From Pseudobdellovibrio sp031428275 (GTDB taxonomy: Bacteria; Bdellovibrionota; Bdellovibrionia; Bdellovibrionales; Bdellovibrionaceae), in NCBI GenBank assembly GCA_031428275.1, contig JANPPC010000010.1, positions 124,001 through 188,000 of the forward strand: a DNA stretch of 64,000 nucleotides, written 5' to 3'. Both the position numbers and the translations under genes were made by a program. Below the pieces are notes generated by a model. That model worked only from the letters and a program-made list of their open reading frames with translations, did no database searches and had not been told where the DNA came from. Positions 16,921 through 25,144 of the stretch are shown piece by piece; position 1 is the stretch's first letter; each line of letters opens with the position of its first letter.

Positions 16921-17127
16921 GTGTTTATATCGTTGTTTAGAGGGCGTTTAGAATTATCTAAATCATATTCAGCACCTACGCTGGGCTACTTTGTACCAAC
17001 ATTTTTCTTGGTCGTATAAATTCTACTAACACTAAGTGCTAAATTCGGCGCCATTCTGTGGTTCTGCTGGTCTTCATAAAAACTCTTTGCTAATTATAAG
17101 CTGTCTTTAAAAAACCAAGGAGAGTTT

Positions 17128-17520
17128 ATGAAAGCTTTAGCATTAGCCTTATTATTCGTTTCATCTTTATCTTTTGCCGCTGATCACATAGTCGAAGCCG
17201 GTACTTACAAAGCAGTTGATGTTGAATCAGGAATGCTAGAGGCATCATTAGTTGTACGAGCTGACAAAACAGCAAGTTTTGGCTTAAGTACTCCAGACGG
17301 AATTAATTTAGCATGCGAAGGTACTTACACCGTCATGGGCGAAATTTTTATCGCGGATATGAAGTGCCCGATGGAAGGTTTAGAGCAGATCCAAGTTAAA
17401 ATCGACATCACAACTGTAACTCCCGAATCAATCCGGAGCGAAAAGGGTGCGATAGTTGGTGTAACTTTAGAAGTAGTTGGCCCAGACGCTTTTCAGTTTT
17501 ATTTAAAGTTAGTTGAATAG
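17128..17520 (+). CDS. Small secreted protein of unknown function
   Basis: 130 residues with a clear Sec signal peptide (MKALALALLFVSSLSFAA, cleavage near residue 18). The mature part is about 112 residues, probably beta-rich (GTYKAVDVESGMLEASLVV, then LACEGTYTV), with two cysteines about 30 residues apart that could form a disulfide. It could be a small lipocalin-like or periplasmic binding barrel, which I cannot confirm. AAGGAGAG precedes the start. It stands alone between flagellin genes 2 and 3 with its own terminator. Confidence 0.7.
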   Translation: MKALALALLFVSSLSFAADHIVEAGTYKAVDVESGMLEASLVVRADKTASFGLSTPDGINLACEGTYTVMGEIFIADMKCPMEGLEQIQVKIDITTVTPESIRSEKGAIVGVTLEVVGPDAFQFYLKLVE

Positions 17521-17550
17521 TTTTTTAGTCATAAAATTTTGTCTTTAATG

Positions 17551-17584
17551 AAAAGAGTTTCGTTCATAGCGAAGCTTTTTTTTT
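17551..17584 (+). terminator. Probable terminator after the small secreted protein
   Basis: An imperfect hairpin AAAAGAGTTTCG / CGAAGCTTTTTT around a TTCATAG loop, running into a long T tract (17575-17584). Mismatches in the stem make it less certain than the flagellin terminators. Confidence 0.6.
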
Positions 17585-17689
17585 ACCTTCACTCGTATAT
17601 ATAAAATTGCTGGATACTACTATTTCAATATCCTTGGAATCAGCTACCAGAGCCATTCTTAAAGCCCTTGCTAAACAGCCACACCAAGA

Positions 17690-17850
17690 CTCGACGGCCT
17701 CTTTGTCGAGGAAGACTAGAGTCTGATGTATATTGGTCCTACACAGACGTGATCAGACCAAAGCACATTCAATACTTTGGTCCTGAAAAAACCTAGATTA
17801 TCGTATGGAATCCCATACCTTGGTCGAGGTTTTGGTAGACCATAGTCTAG
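17690..17850 (+). repeat. Inverted-repeat cluster (GACCAA/TTGGTC) upstream of flagellin gene 3
   Basis: CTCGAC/GTCGAG (17690-17695, 17705-17710) is followed by TTGGTC at 17733, GACCAAAG at 17756-17763, CTTTGGTC at 17775-17782, TTGGTC at 17820 and GGTAGACC near 17834. The 17756/17775 pair is a perfect 8-bp inverted repeat with an 11-base spacer, and the 17733 copy could pair with the same arm. All lie upstream of the sigma-28-like promoter, so they are more likely operator DNA than leader RNA. AGACCAAGG-type words also precede flagellin gene 2. Confidence 0.5.
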
Positions 17851-17866
17851 TTTTGCAGGACGCGAC

Positions 17867-17893
17867 TAAAGCTGGTTACAGACTCGCCGAAAG
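17867..17893 (+). promoter_or_regulatory. Sigma-28-like promoter of flagellin gene 3
   Basis: TAAAGCTG (17867-17874), 11 bases, GCCGAAAG (17886-17893). The spacing is canonical, and both boxes match the first five or six consensus bases. The leader of about 170 bases ends with GAAACCT (18023-18029) pairing with AGGTTTC (18040-18046) just before the AAAGAGG ribosome site. The stretch 17894-18022 shows no other feature I can name. Confidence 0.78.
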
Positions 17894-18067
17894 GTATATC
17901 AACAAAACGGTGAAGACTCGACGAGACTTACTCAAGAGATTCAAAAGAATGTGACTGTTCTTAGAATTTCGTTTGTAGAGGAAGTATTAGAAAAAGTTGG
18001 AAACCACAACGTGTACAAAACGGAAACCTTAAAATAGGTAGGTTTCTTAAAACGAAAGAGGTCGCAA

Positions 18068-18901
18068 ATGGGAATGAGAATTACAACGAACGTAGCATCT
18101 TTGAATTCGCAACGTAACATGGTTACAAATACTCGCGAGACGCAAAAGTCTATGGCGCAGTTATCAACAGGTTCAAGAATCACTAAAGCGGGCGATGACG
18201 CTGCTGGTTTAGCGATTTCCGAGAACTTAAAAGCTCAAATCCGTTCATTCGGTCAAGCATCACGTAATGCGAATGATGGTATTTCAATGATTCAGACGGC
18301 TGAACAAGGTATGGGCGAAGTATCTAATATCGTAACAAGACTGCGCGAGCTTGGTATCCAAGCTGGTTCAGATACAATCGGTGAGACAGAGCGCGGATTC
18401 ATCCAAAAAGAAGTTGATGCAATGAAATCTGAGATTCAACGTGTAGCTGAATCAACAACTTTCGGATCGCGTAAATTATTAGACGGTACTGGTGGTATCT
18501 ATGATATCCATATCGGTTCTGGCGCTAACGAAAAAACAGATTGGATCGCATATGATGCTTCAATCTCTAATACAACAACTGACAACTTAGGAATCGCTGA
18601 TCTAGATTTCTCTACTAAAGAAGGCGCTCGTGCAGGTTTAGCTTCTTTAGATACAGCTCAGTCTAACGTGAATGGTTCACGTGCGACACTGGGTGCTTTA
18701 CAAAATCGTTTAACTTCTACGATCGACGTATTAGGTACAATGAATGAGAACATGAGCGCAGCTAACTCTCGTATCCGTGATACAGACGTAGCCGCATCTA
18801 GCTCTGAGTTAGCTCGTAACAACATTTTGAGTCAATCAACTGTTGCAACTTTAGCTCAAGCGAATCAAATGCCGCAAATGGCTCTTAAATTAATCGGTTA
18901 A
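18068..18901 (+). CDS. Flagellin (copy 3, probably the major one)
   Basis: 277 residues; N domain MRITTNVASLNSQRNM, TRITKAGDDAAGLAIS at the canonical position, C domain NSRIRDTDVAASSSELARNN ending MALKLIG. It is a filament subunit. It is closest to textbook flagellin of the three, and its codons look more biased toward a small set (GGT, CGT, GCT, ACT) than in its neighbours, which together with a strong terminator and structured 3' region suggests the highest expression. That ranking is inferred. Confidence 0.95.
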   Translation: MGMRITTNVASLNSQRNMVTNTRETQKSMAQLSTGSRITKAGDDAAGLAISENLKAQIRSFGQASRNANDGISMIQTAEQGMGEVSNIVTRLRELGIQAGSDTIGETERGFIQKEVDAMKSEIQRVAESTTFGSRKLLDGTGGIYDIHIGSGANEKTDWIAYDASISNTTTDNLGIADLDFSTKEGARAGLASLDTAQSNVNGSRATLGALQNRLTSTIDVLGTMNENMSAANSRIRDTDVAASSSELARNNILSQSTVATLAQANQMPQMALKLIG

Positions 18902-18908
18902 CTTCGGT

Positions 18909-19014
18909 TGCAGGTCGTTCGGTAAAGTGAACCACCTGCAGATATTTGAATGTAATTGATCTAGTTATTTGACTTAGTAATCAATTTTTTTGGGTGGGGC
19001 GAGGACCTCCGCCC
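18909..19014 (+). other. Two stem-loops in the 3' untranslated region of flagellin 3
   Basis: TGCAGGT (18909-18915) pairs with ACCTGCA (18934-18940), with GTTC/GAAC continuing the stem inside. GGGCG (18997-19001) pairs with CGCCC (19010-19014). Neither has a T tail, so they may protect the mRNA end rather than terminate. Confidence 0.55.
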
Positions 19015-19032
19015 TATCCAGAAAAGAACCTT

Positions 19033-19066
19033 AACGTAGGTCTAGGAAACTAGACTTACGTTTTTT
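19033..19066 (+). terminator. Rho-independent terminator after flagellin 3
   Basis: AACGTAGGTCTAG (19033-19045), GAAA loop, CTAGACTTACGTT (19050-19062), T tail to 19066. A 13-bp stem with one G-T pair and a stable tetraloop. Confidence 0.92.
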
Positions 19067-19104
19067 GCGTTTGGGGATATGACAATAGCAAACCAAACGT
19101 CATT

Positions 19105-19131
19105 TAAGTGAATCGCAGGATAAGCCGATAA
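19105..19131 (+). promoter_or_regulatory. Sigma-28-like promoter abutting the FlaG start codon
   Basis: TAAGTGAA (19105-19112), 11 bases, GCCGATAA (19124-19131), a perfect -10 box. Its last base is 7 bases before the ATG at 19139, where transcription would normally begin, so the mRNA would be leaderless. No ribosome site is visible before that ATG. Confidence 0.75.
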
Positions 19132-19138
19132 GTTCTGT

Positions 19139-19519
19139 ATGAACATCAAGAATTTAAGTGGCCCGATCCCTATCGCAACTGCTGCCGAACCAGTCGGAAA
19201 AGTTGAACGCCAAATAAAATCAGAGTCTTCTCAAGATCGCGATGCGGCTGGGCACTACTTTCAACAGAAGAAACAACATAAAGAAAAAATGACCGAAGAG
19301 CAGTTTGAAAAAGCGCTCGCAATTTTAAAAGAAAAATCTTTCGTCAAAGATATGAGCTGGCAAGTTTCAAAATTTGAAGAAAACGGGTTTCGTTACGCAT
19401 GGGTAACAGACCTTGCGGGGGCCAGTATTCGTAAAATTTCTGAACGCGATCTATGGGCAGTTTTTGAAGAGCCTAGTCTAGAAACCAATAAGGGACAGCT
19501 TCTTAAAAAAACAGCTTAA
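19139..19519 (+). CDS. flaG: FlaG-like flagellar protein
   Basis: 126 residues. The N-terminal half is polar and probably disordered. The C-terminal half has FEENGFRYAWVTDLAGASIRKISERDLW, matching the FlaG pattern (hydrophobic strand, V-D, then IRxIP-like). FlaG proteins lie next to fliD in many genomes and influence filament length. It is followed by fliD 106 bases later; that gap contains GCTAGTCTAGC at 19535-19545 and no clear promoter. Confidence 0.75.
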   Translation: MNIKNLSGPIPIATAAEPVGKVERQIKSESSQDRDAAGHYFQQKKQHKEKMTEEQFEKALAILKEKSFVKDMSWQVSKFEENGFRYAWVTDLAGASIRKISERDLWAVFEEPSLETNKGQLLKKTA

Positions 19520-19625
19520 TAGATTACATCTTTTGCTAGTCTAGCGATCTTTTTGCCTACCGGCACTTTGTCTAAGTCAATCAACTGACTCACGCAATTA
19601 TGTATTTATCTGAAATACTTATTGT

Positions 19626-20981
19626 ATGGCAGGTATTCGTGTTTCAGGTTTAGCTAGTGGTCTTCCACCAAACTTAGTCGATCAAGTGATCGAAGCTGAG
19701 CGCATGCCCGTTAAAGTCATGCAAGATAAGAAAACAGTTATCGAAGACAAAGTTAAACTGGTGACTGATCTTGAAACTAAAGTAAGCGACATCAATAAAA
19801 ATTTAGCTGCAGTTGTCGGGGTAAAGGGTTTCGTTGATAAGAAATTTAATTCAGGCTTTCCGGATATCGTCGCCGGAACAATTGATCCTGAAATAGCTGA
19901 AAGCGGAGAATGGAATTTAGAAGTTATGCAGCTTGCGGGGAAACCTTCAGTTGTGACTAACGGATTTCCCGATAAAGATAAAACCACGATGGGTGTCGGC
20001 TACATCAAGTTCGACACTGCTGATGGCGAAAAAGAAGTTTATATAAAAGAAGAAAATTCGACCTTAGAAAAACTGGCGGCTTCGATTAACGAAGCGAACG
20101 TTGGTGTGCGCGCTACGGTCGTTAATGATCGCAGTGATAAAGAAGATAGCTACAAACTTGAAATCGCAGGATTAAAAACGGGCGATGACAACGAAGTAAA
20201 ATTTCCGACAGTTTACTTATTAGATGGTAATCGTGACTTTCAATTCGTAAATCAGAATGCTTCGAAGAATGCAAAATTTAAATTAGATGGGCATGAATTT
20301 GAAACGGCCGAAAACACCGTAAGTGATTTAATTCCGGGCGTAACCCTTGATTTAAAACAGGCTAAAACAGGGCAGCCCGTTCGATTGAATATCACTGAAA
20401 ACTACGAAGTCATCTCAGGAAAATTAAAATCTTTCGTTGATTCTTACAATGCGGCATTAGGTTTTATTCAGGGGCAAAGTAAATTAACGCCGGGTAAAGA
20501 TGGGAAAGAGCGTTTAGGCCCCTTAGGCGGCGACAGCATGCTGCGCATGACTGAAAGTCGTTTACGCGCGATCATTCAAGACGTGCAACAAACCGATAGT
20601 AAATTTAAACGCGTGATTGAATTAGGCGTTGAATTTAATAAGAACGGTACACTGAATTTCAATCAAGAAAAATTTACGAAAATTGTTACGACTGATCCGA
20701 CGAATGTAGTTAAGTTTTTAAAAGGCGATGGCTTTAGAACCGGTTTTATTACCAATATGAAAACCAAGCTGGGTCAAATTGTTGATCCGCAAAACGGTGT
20801 GGTAACTGGACGTAAAAAGTCGTATCAAACTAATATTTCGCAGATCGATAAGCGAATTGAACAAAAGGAACGAAGTTTAACAAAAAGAGAAGAGCAGTTA
20901 CGAAACCAGTTTTCAAAAATGGAAGAGGCTATGTCGAAGATGCAGCAGCAAAGCGCTTCAGCAGGCTTAGGAGGTAAATAG
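19626..20981 (+). CDS. fliD: Flagellar filament cap protein FliD (HAP2)
   Basis: 451 residues. The N-terminal FliD domain reads RVSGLASGLPPNLVDQVIEAE (residues 4-24 or so), and the C-terminal domain includes LGVEFNKNGTLNFNQEKF and ends in a coiled coil (QIDKRIEQKERSLTKREEQL). It caps the growing filament and guides flagellin folding outside the cell. No Shine-Dalgarno is visible before the ATG. FliS follows after 2 bases. Confidence 0.93.
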   Translation: MAGIRVSGLASGLPPNLVDQVIEAERMPVKVMQDKKTVIEDKVKLVTDLETKVSDINKNLAAVVGVKGFVDKKFNSGFPDIVAGTIDPEIAESGEWNLEVMQLAGKPSVVTNGFPDKDKTTMGVGYIKFDTADGEKEVYIKEENSTLEKLAASINEANVGVRATVVNDRSDKEDSYKLEIAGLKTGDDNEVKFPTVYLLDGNRDFQFVNQNASKNAKFKLDGHEFETAENTVSDLIPGVTLDLKQAKTGQPVRLNITENYEVISGKLKSFVDSYNAALGFIQGQSKLTPGKDGKERLGPLGGDSMLRMTESRLRAIIQDVQQTDSKFKRVIELGVEFNKNGTLNFNQEKFTKIVTTDPTNVVKFLKGDGFRTGFITNMKTKLGQIVDPQNGVVTGRKKSYQTNISQIDKRIEQKERSLTKREEQLRNQFSKMEEAMSKMQQQSASAGLGGK

Positions 20982-20983
20982 AA

Positions 20984-21388
20984 ATGGCAAACCCGTATCA
21001 ACAGTACAAAAAAACATCTGTTTTAAGTGCTAGCAAAGAACAGATTTTATTGATGCTTTATGAGGGCGCAATTAAATTCACGAAGCTGGCGATTCAAGCG
21101 ACTGAGCAAAAGAAAGTAGCCGAGCGTGGCCAAAATATATTGCGGGCATTCGATATTGTTATGGAGCTAAACGCTACGCTGGACCACAAAGTTGGAGGCG
21201 AATTATCAAAGCAGCTCGAACAGCTGTATACGTTCATGATGGAGCAATATACCAAGGCAAACATCAAAGCAGATGCAGAGCCACTTAAGGCAAACGTAAA
21301 AATATTAGAAAATCTTTACGAAGGTTGGAAGCAAGCAATTGATAACTTAAAAAAAGAGAATGAACAAAAAAACGGAGGGGCCGCATGA
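20984..21388 (+). CDS. fliS: Flagellin chaperone FliS
   Basis: 134 residues beginning ANPYQQYKKTSVLSASKEQILLMLYEGAIKF-type sequence, the hallmark of FliS. It binds the flagellin C-terminus in the cytoplasm to prevent premature assembly. The typical helical bundle continues through LNATLDHKVGGELSKQLEQL. The stop overlaps the next ATG (ATGA), giving coupled translation with the FliT-like gene. Confidence 0.95.
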   Translation: MANPYQQYKKTSVLSASKEQILLMLYEGAIKFTKLAIQATEQKKVAERGQNILRAFDIVMELNATLDHKVGGELSKQLEQLYTFMMEQYTKANIKADAEPLKANVKILENLYEGWKQAIDNLKKENEQKNGGAA

Positions 21389-21789
21389 TTCGCTTAATAC
21401 AATTCCTAAATGAGAAAAATCACTTTCTTGAGAAATTTTATTCACTAAATGAAAGACAAGTCGCGCGCCTAGAAGGCGGAATGTTTGACGATATCGAGAA
21501 ATTTTATAATCAACGTGAAGATTTGCTGAAAATATTAAAATATGTTGATGCCGAAATTCATACGGCTCACATGTCCCATAAAGACATGGACGGCAAATTC
21601 GATGCTGGTCAAAAAGAATTAATTCGTGAAGCTCTACGTACTAAAGAGTCATACGTAAAAAGAATCTTAGACCAAGATTTAATTATTTTAAGTTTGATTG
21701 ATGAAGCCAAATCACAAATTATTAAAGAATTACAGGATATTAGAAAATCTAAAACAGCTTTAGCTGGCTATAAGTCGCCAGCAGCTTAA
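21385..21789 (+). CDS. FliT/FlgN-like export chaperone (tentative)
   Basis: 134 residues, entirely helical by composition, in the position where fliT normally follows fliS. It starts NEKNHFLEKFYSLNERQVARL and continues as two long amphipathic helices (DFxxREDLLKILKYVDAEI, then KRILDQDLIILSLIDEAK). It probably binds FliD or hook-associated proteins for export. Sequence identity in this class is always low, so the call rests on position, size and helix pattern. Confidence 0.65.
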   Translation: MIRLIQFLNEKNHFLEKFYSLNERQVARLEGGMFDDIEKFYNQREDLLKILKYVDAEIHTAHMSHKDMDGKFDAGQKELIREALRTKESYVKRILDQDLIILSLIDEAKSQIIKELQDIRKSKTALAGYKSPAA

Positions 21790-21818
21790 GAAATCAAAAT
21801 ATCTTCTTAATTTAAAAC

Positions 21819-21899
21819 CTCACGGACCAAAGTAATTTAGTCCGTGAGTCAAAACTCTGACTAGCCATTCAGAAAAAATGGCGATCAGAGTTTTTTTTT
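21819..21899 (+). terminator. Stem-loop and terminator after the fliD-fliS-fliT run
   Basis: A first stem CTCACGGAC (21819-21827) / GTCCGTGAG (21840-21848) has no T tail. A second stem AAAACTCTGA (21851-21860) / TCAGAGTTTT (21885-21894), with GCCAT/ATGGC inside, runs into nine Ts (21891-21899). The second is a convincing Rho-independent terminator. Confidence 0.9.
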
Positions 21900-22008
21900 G
21901 TGTTCGAAATCGGTATATTGCTTCTAACATTGATCCGAATGGCATTTGCTTTGCTTTACTATATTTCACCAACTTTCATGATGATTATTGGTGGTAATGG
22001 AGGGCATG

Positions 22009-22908
22009 ATGCCGCAAACAAGTTTGGTCTTTGGTCAAGTTGAGTCAGATCTAAAAAATAAAAAGTACTCTTCTGCGATGATGAAGCTAGGTTCGATTTC
22101 GGTTCAGTACAGTAAAGACATCGTTTTTCTAAACTATTTAGCAAAAACTCAAAAAGCTTTATCAGATGTTTCAGGCCTGATCCGCACTTTAAAAGAAATT
22201 AATAAAATTGATTCGACCCCGGGCTGTCAGCTTGAGCTAATGAAAGTGCTGTATGCCGAAGGTTCAATTAATGAGGCATTAGATATTGGTTTGGCTTTAC
22301 ATGATGCCGTGCTTTCAGAGCGTGAAATCAAAATTTTGTCTCATACTATGTTGCGAATATTTATCGAAGAAAATGATTTCGACGGAGTGCAAGAGACAAT
22401 CGCGAAATTTGATCTAGCGGGTGAGCCGTTAGGCGAGCAAGATGACTTTATGCAATGGGCAATGGGTTTAGTAAGCGTATACCGTAACGATAAAAATGCT
22501 GCGTTAAACTACTTTCGTAAATCAGTTGAACTTAACAATAACAATGACCAAGCCTGGGTCAGTTTGGCAATGTTGCATGACGAAATGGGTGATCGTGAAC
22601 TGGCATTAGCTAATTTAGAAATGGCCTTAGATCATAATCCGCTTAATCACGCGGCCGTTAAGCTTTATTCGGCTTGGGCTCCTAAAATTAAAGAAAAAAT
22701 ACCTGCAGCATTAAGCCGTATTCAGTTTTACCTTTCAGAAAATGAATTTGATGAAGAAATAAGCTTATGCCATATTCAGGTTTTAACCCAAGTTCGGTCT
22801 TGGAAAAGTGTAGATTTCGAGATTAACAAACTGATTTTGACTCAGCCGCAAAATACGAGCTACCGCGACTTAAAGAAAAAGTTAAATTATAGCTTAGATA
22901 TTAATTAA
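22009..22908 (+). CDS. TPR-repeat protein
   Basis: About 299 residues starting at the ATG at 22009, 5 bases after GGAGG (21999-22003); ATG 22006 and TTG 21988 are alternatives. It has helical repeats of tetratricopeptide type (for example WVSLAMLHDEMGDRELALANLEMALDHNPLN and the preceding NAALNYFRKSVELNNNN). No signal peptide is seen, so it is cytoplasmic. It directly precedes the histidine kinase gene (32 bases), and a scaffolding or sensing partnership is possible. Confidence 0.75.
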   Translation: MPQTSLVFGQVESDLKNKKYSSAMMKLGSISVQYSKDIVFLNYLAKTQKALSDVSGLIRTLKEINKIDSTPGCQLELMKVLYAEGSINEALDIGLALHDAVLSEREIKILSHTMLRIFIEENDFDGVQETIAKFDLAGEPLGEQDDFMQWAMGLVSVYRNDKNAALNYFRKSVELNNNNDQAWVSLAMLHDEMGDRELALANLEMALDHNPLNHAAVKLYSAWAPKIKEKIPAALSRIQFYLSENEFDEEISLCHIQVLTQVRSWKSVDFEINKLILTQPQNTSYRDLKKKLNYSLDIN

Positions 22909-22940
22909 TTTTTTGAATAAATCTGTGCTACTTTACAAGG

Positions 22941-24797
22941 GTGCAGATTTTAATTCAAAAAGACTACGAAGGTCTTTTAGCTAAAGTAGGTCAGGGCTTC
23001 CAGCATCAAACCGATCTGGCGAGCCTGCCATCAGCAAAAGTCGTAATTGGCGATGAAAATTTTATTCAGCAAATACCTGTCTTGGCAATTCAGCCGTACT
23101 TTATTTTGTTAGCAAATCAGTCGGATCTTAATTTTCGGTATTTAGCTAAATTTGATAATCGAGTTCCTTTTCAGATTTCGGTAAATTCCGACGCGGTTGC
23201 TTTAAAAAAGTGTTTAGACGAAATCTTTAGCGAGTATAACCGTAAAAAACAAATTCAGTTGATTAAGTCCGAAATTCAAAAAAAGCGTAAAGAGCTAGAA
23301 ATGCTTAATGAAAAACTGAATCTTGAAAGTGAACAGCAAATACTTTCGCTTGAACAATCGCATTTTGAAGAAACGCAAAAAAATTTAAAAGAGAAAAGTC
23401 TATTACATTTTCTAGATTTTATTCAGTCTGAATCCGTTCACGAAGACTTCCTAGGTCACCTGTTAAAATTTATCTGGAAAGACTTAAAGAAACAGGGGCG
23501 ATTTTACCAGATAGGTTTTAGCCTAAAAACAACTTCTGAAAAATCGAATGTTTTTATTTACGATGGTCAAACTGAGCACCGGTCACTTTTAGCGGCCGAT
23601 TTTAAATCTCCGTCAGTTTCAGCGCAGCTGGCTTCGGCTTGGGGGCGGCCGGTCGGCAAAATCATGATGTGGGTACTGCCGGGTTTTTCGCGCGATGCTT
23701 CGGTTTTTGTGGAAGTGATTGATCAACAACTTTCGGTATCGGCTGTAGATTCTTACTTCAAAGACCGACTGGCCGTTCTTAGCCTTTATTTAGATCGCTG
23801 GATGATTGAGAAAGAATACGAAGTAATCGTTGAACGCTGGAATCGTACATTCAAATCATTTTCAGGATACATGCATGTAGTCGATGAGAACTTTAACGTT
23901 TTTCAATCCAACTACGCGGCAAAAACCAGTCTAGCATGTTATCGAGAGCTGGCTGGTCGTGATTCGGCTTGCCCAGATTGCCCGATTTTGCAAAACAGAA
24001 ATACTGAATTTTTTTTAAAAGAAGGCCAAAAAGTAAAAACGTATTATTCTGAATTCAAGTATAATTTAAAAAAATATTACTTTGTCATTTACGAAGACAT
24101 CACGCAAGTGCATCTACTGCAAGGGCAAATGATTCACTCCGAAAAAATGTCAGCATTGGGTCGTTTAGGGAATCACCTAGCGCACGAACTAAATAATCCT
24201 TTAGCTGGGATTAAATCATACGTGCAGGCGCTGCTTGAAAACCCTTCGGAAGCAAATTTAGGAGCAACACTGCAATCAGATTTAAATGAAATTTTGAAGG
24301 CGACGGTTCGTTGCCAGCGAATAATTAAAAATTTTATCGAGTTCAGTCATCAGTCGGAAGCTAAATTAGAAAAAACAAATTTTTCAGTGGTGCTGCAAAA
24401 TACGTTAACTTTGTTGAAAACCGTCTTACGCTCGCATCGTTTGTTTATAGATGTGAAAGATACGGTGGTACTTGCTAATTCACATGATTTACAACAAGTA
24501 CTATTTAATCTCATTAAGAATTCTTGTCAGGCGATGGAGCAGCCAGGCGCAGTTACAATATATGAAGAAGAACGAAACGCTAAAGTTTATTTTCACATCA
24601 AAGACTCGGGCCCAGGCTTTAGCGAGACTATCTTAAAGAATATGTATCAACCCTTTATGACAACTAAAAAGCAAGGTGAGGGTACTGGGCTTGGTCTTTA
24701 TCTTTCTAAAAAAATGATGAACAATATGCAGGCGGATTTAGAAGTGACTAATACCGGCCAGGGAGCAAAAATCTCTTTGATTTTTGATAAGCTATGA
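22941..24797 (+). CDS. Soluble sensor histidine kinase
   Basis: 618 residues starting at GTG. There are no membrane segments. The N-terminal part (about 1-100) could be a degenerate receiver-like fold, followed by a coiled coil (about 105-150), a GAF-like region and a PAS-like region with a cysteine cluster (ACYRELAGRDSACPDCPIL). The kinase core follows: phospho-acceptor His415 in HLAHELNNPLAG, then N box NLIKNSCQAM, G1 DSGPGF and G2 GEGTGLGLYL. The response regulator begins 4 bases before its stop, so the two are a cognate pair by position. The signal is unknown; the cysteine cluster might sense redox or bind metal. Confidence 0.9.
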   Translation: MQILIQKDYEGLLAKVGQGFQHQTDLASLPSAKVVIGDENFIQQIPVLAIQPYFILLANQSDLNFRYLAKFDNRVPFQISVNSDAVALKKCLDEIFSEYNRKKQIQLIKSEIQKKRKELEMLNEKLNLESEQQILSLEQSHFEETQKNLKEKSLLHFLDFIQSESVHEDFLGHLLKFIWKDLKKQGRFYQIGFSLKTTSEKSNVFIYDGQTEHRSLLAADFKSPSVSAQLASAWGRPVGKIMMWVLPGFSRDASVFVEVIDQQLSVSAVDSYFKDRLAVLSLYLDRWMIEKEYEVIVERWNRTFKSFSGYMHVVDENFNVFQSNYAAKTSLACYRELAGRDSACPDCPILQNRNTEFFLKEGQKVKTYYSEFKYNLKKYYFVIYEDITQVHLLQGQMIHSEKMSALGRLGNHLAHELNNPLAGIKSYVQALLENPSEANLGATLQSDLNEILKATVRCQRIIKNFIEFSHQSEAKLEKTNFSVVLQNTLTLLKTVLRSHRLFIDVKDTVVLANSHDLQQVLFNLIKNSCQAMEQPGAVTIYEEERNAKVYFHIKDSGPGFSETILKNMYQPFMTTKKQGEGTGLGLYLSKKMMNNMQADLEVTNTGQGAKISLIFDKL

Positions 24798-25144
24798 AAA
24801 TTTTAATTGCCGATGACGAGCTTCTCATTCGAAAGTCTTTGGTGCGAGCATTTACTTCGAGGGGGCACGACTGTGATGAAGCGCAGAACGGCGTTGAAGC
24901 CTTGAAAAAAATAAATGAAAATAATTATAGTGCTATTCTACTAGATGTTATTATGCCTGAAAAAAATGGCTATGAAGTATTACTAGAAATGAAAAAGACA
25001 ACTCCAGTATTTATTATTTCGGCGTTCACAGGCGACGATACGAATATTGGGTACATTCAGAATGATCCTCGTGTGAAAGATTATATTTCAAAACCCTTCG
25101 ATCATATTTTAGATGTAGTTGATCAAGTATTGGGGAAACTATGA
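24794..25144 (+). CDS. Single-domain response regulator (CheY-like receiver)
   Basis: 116 residues, receiver domain only. Phosphorylation site Asp51 (LLDVIMPEKNG), acidic pair Asp7/Asp8, Ser76 (FIISAFTG) and Lys100 (YISKPF) are all present. With no output domain it probably acts by protein-protein contact or passes phosphate on. It overlaps the kinase gene upstream and the rsmD start downstream, ATGA at both ends. Confidence 0.92.
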   Translation: MKILIADDELLIRKSLVRAFTSRGHDCDEAQNGVEALKKINENNYSAILLDVIMPEKNGYEVLLEMKKTTPVFIISAFTGDDTNIGYIQNDPRVKDYISKPFDHILDVVDQVLGKL

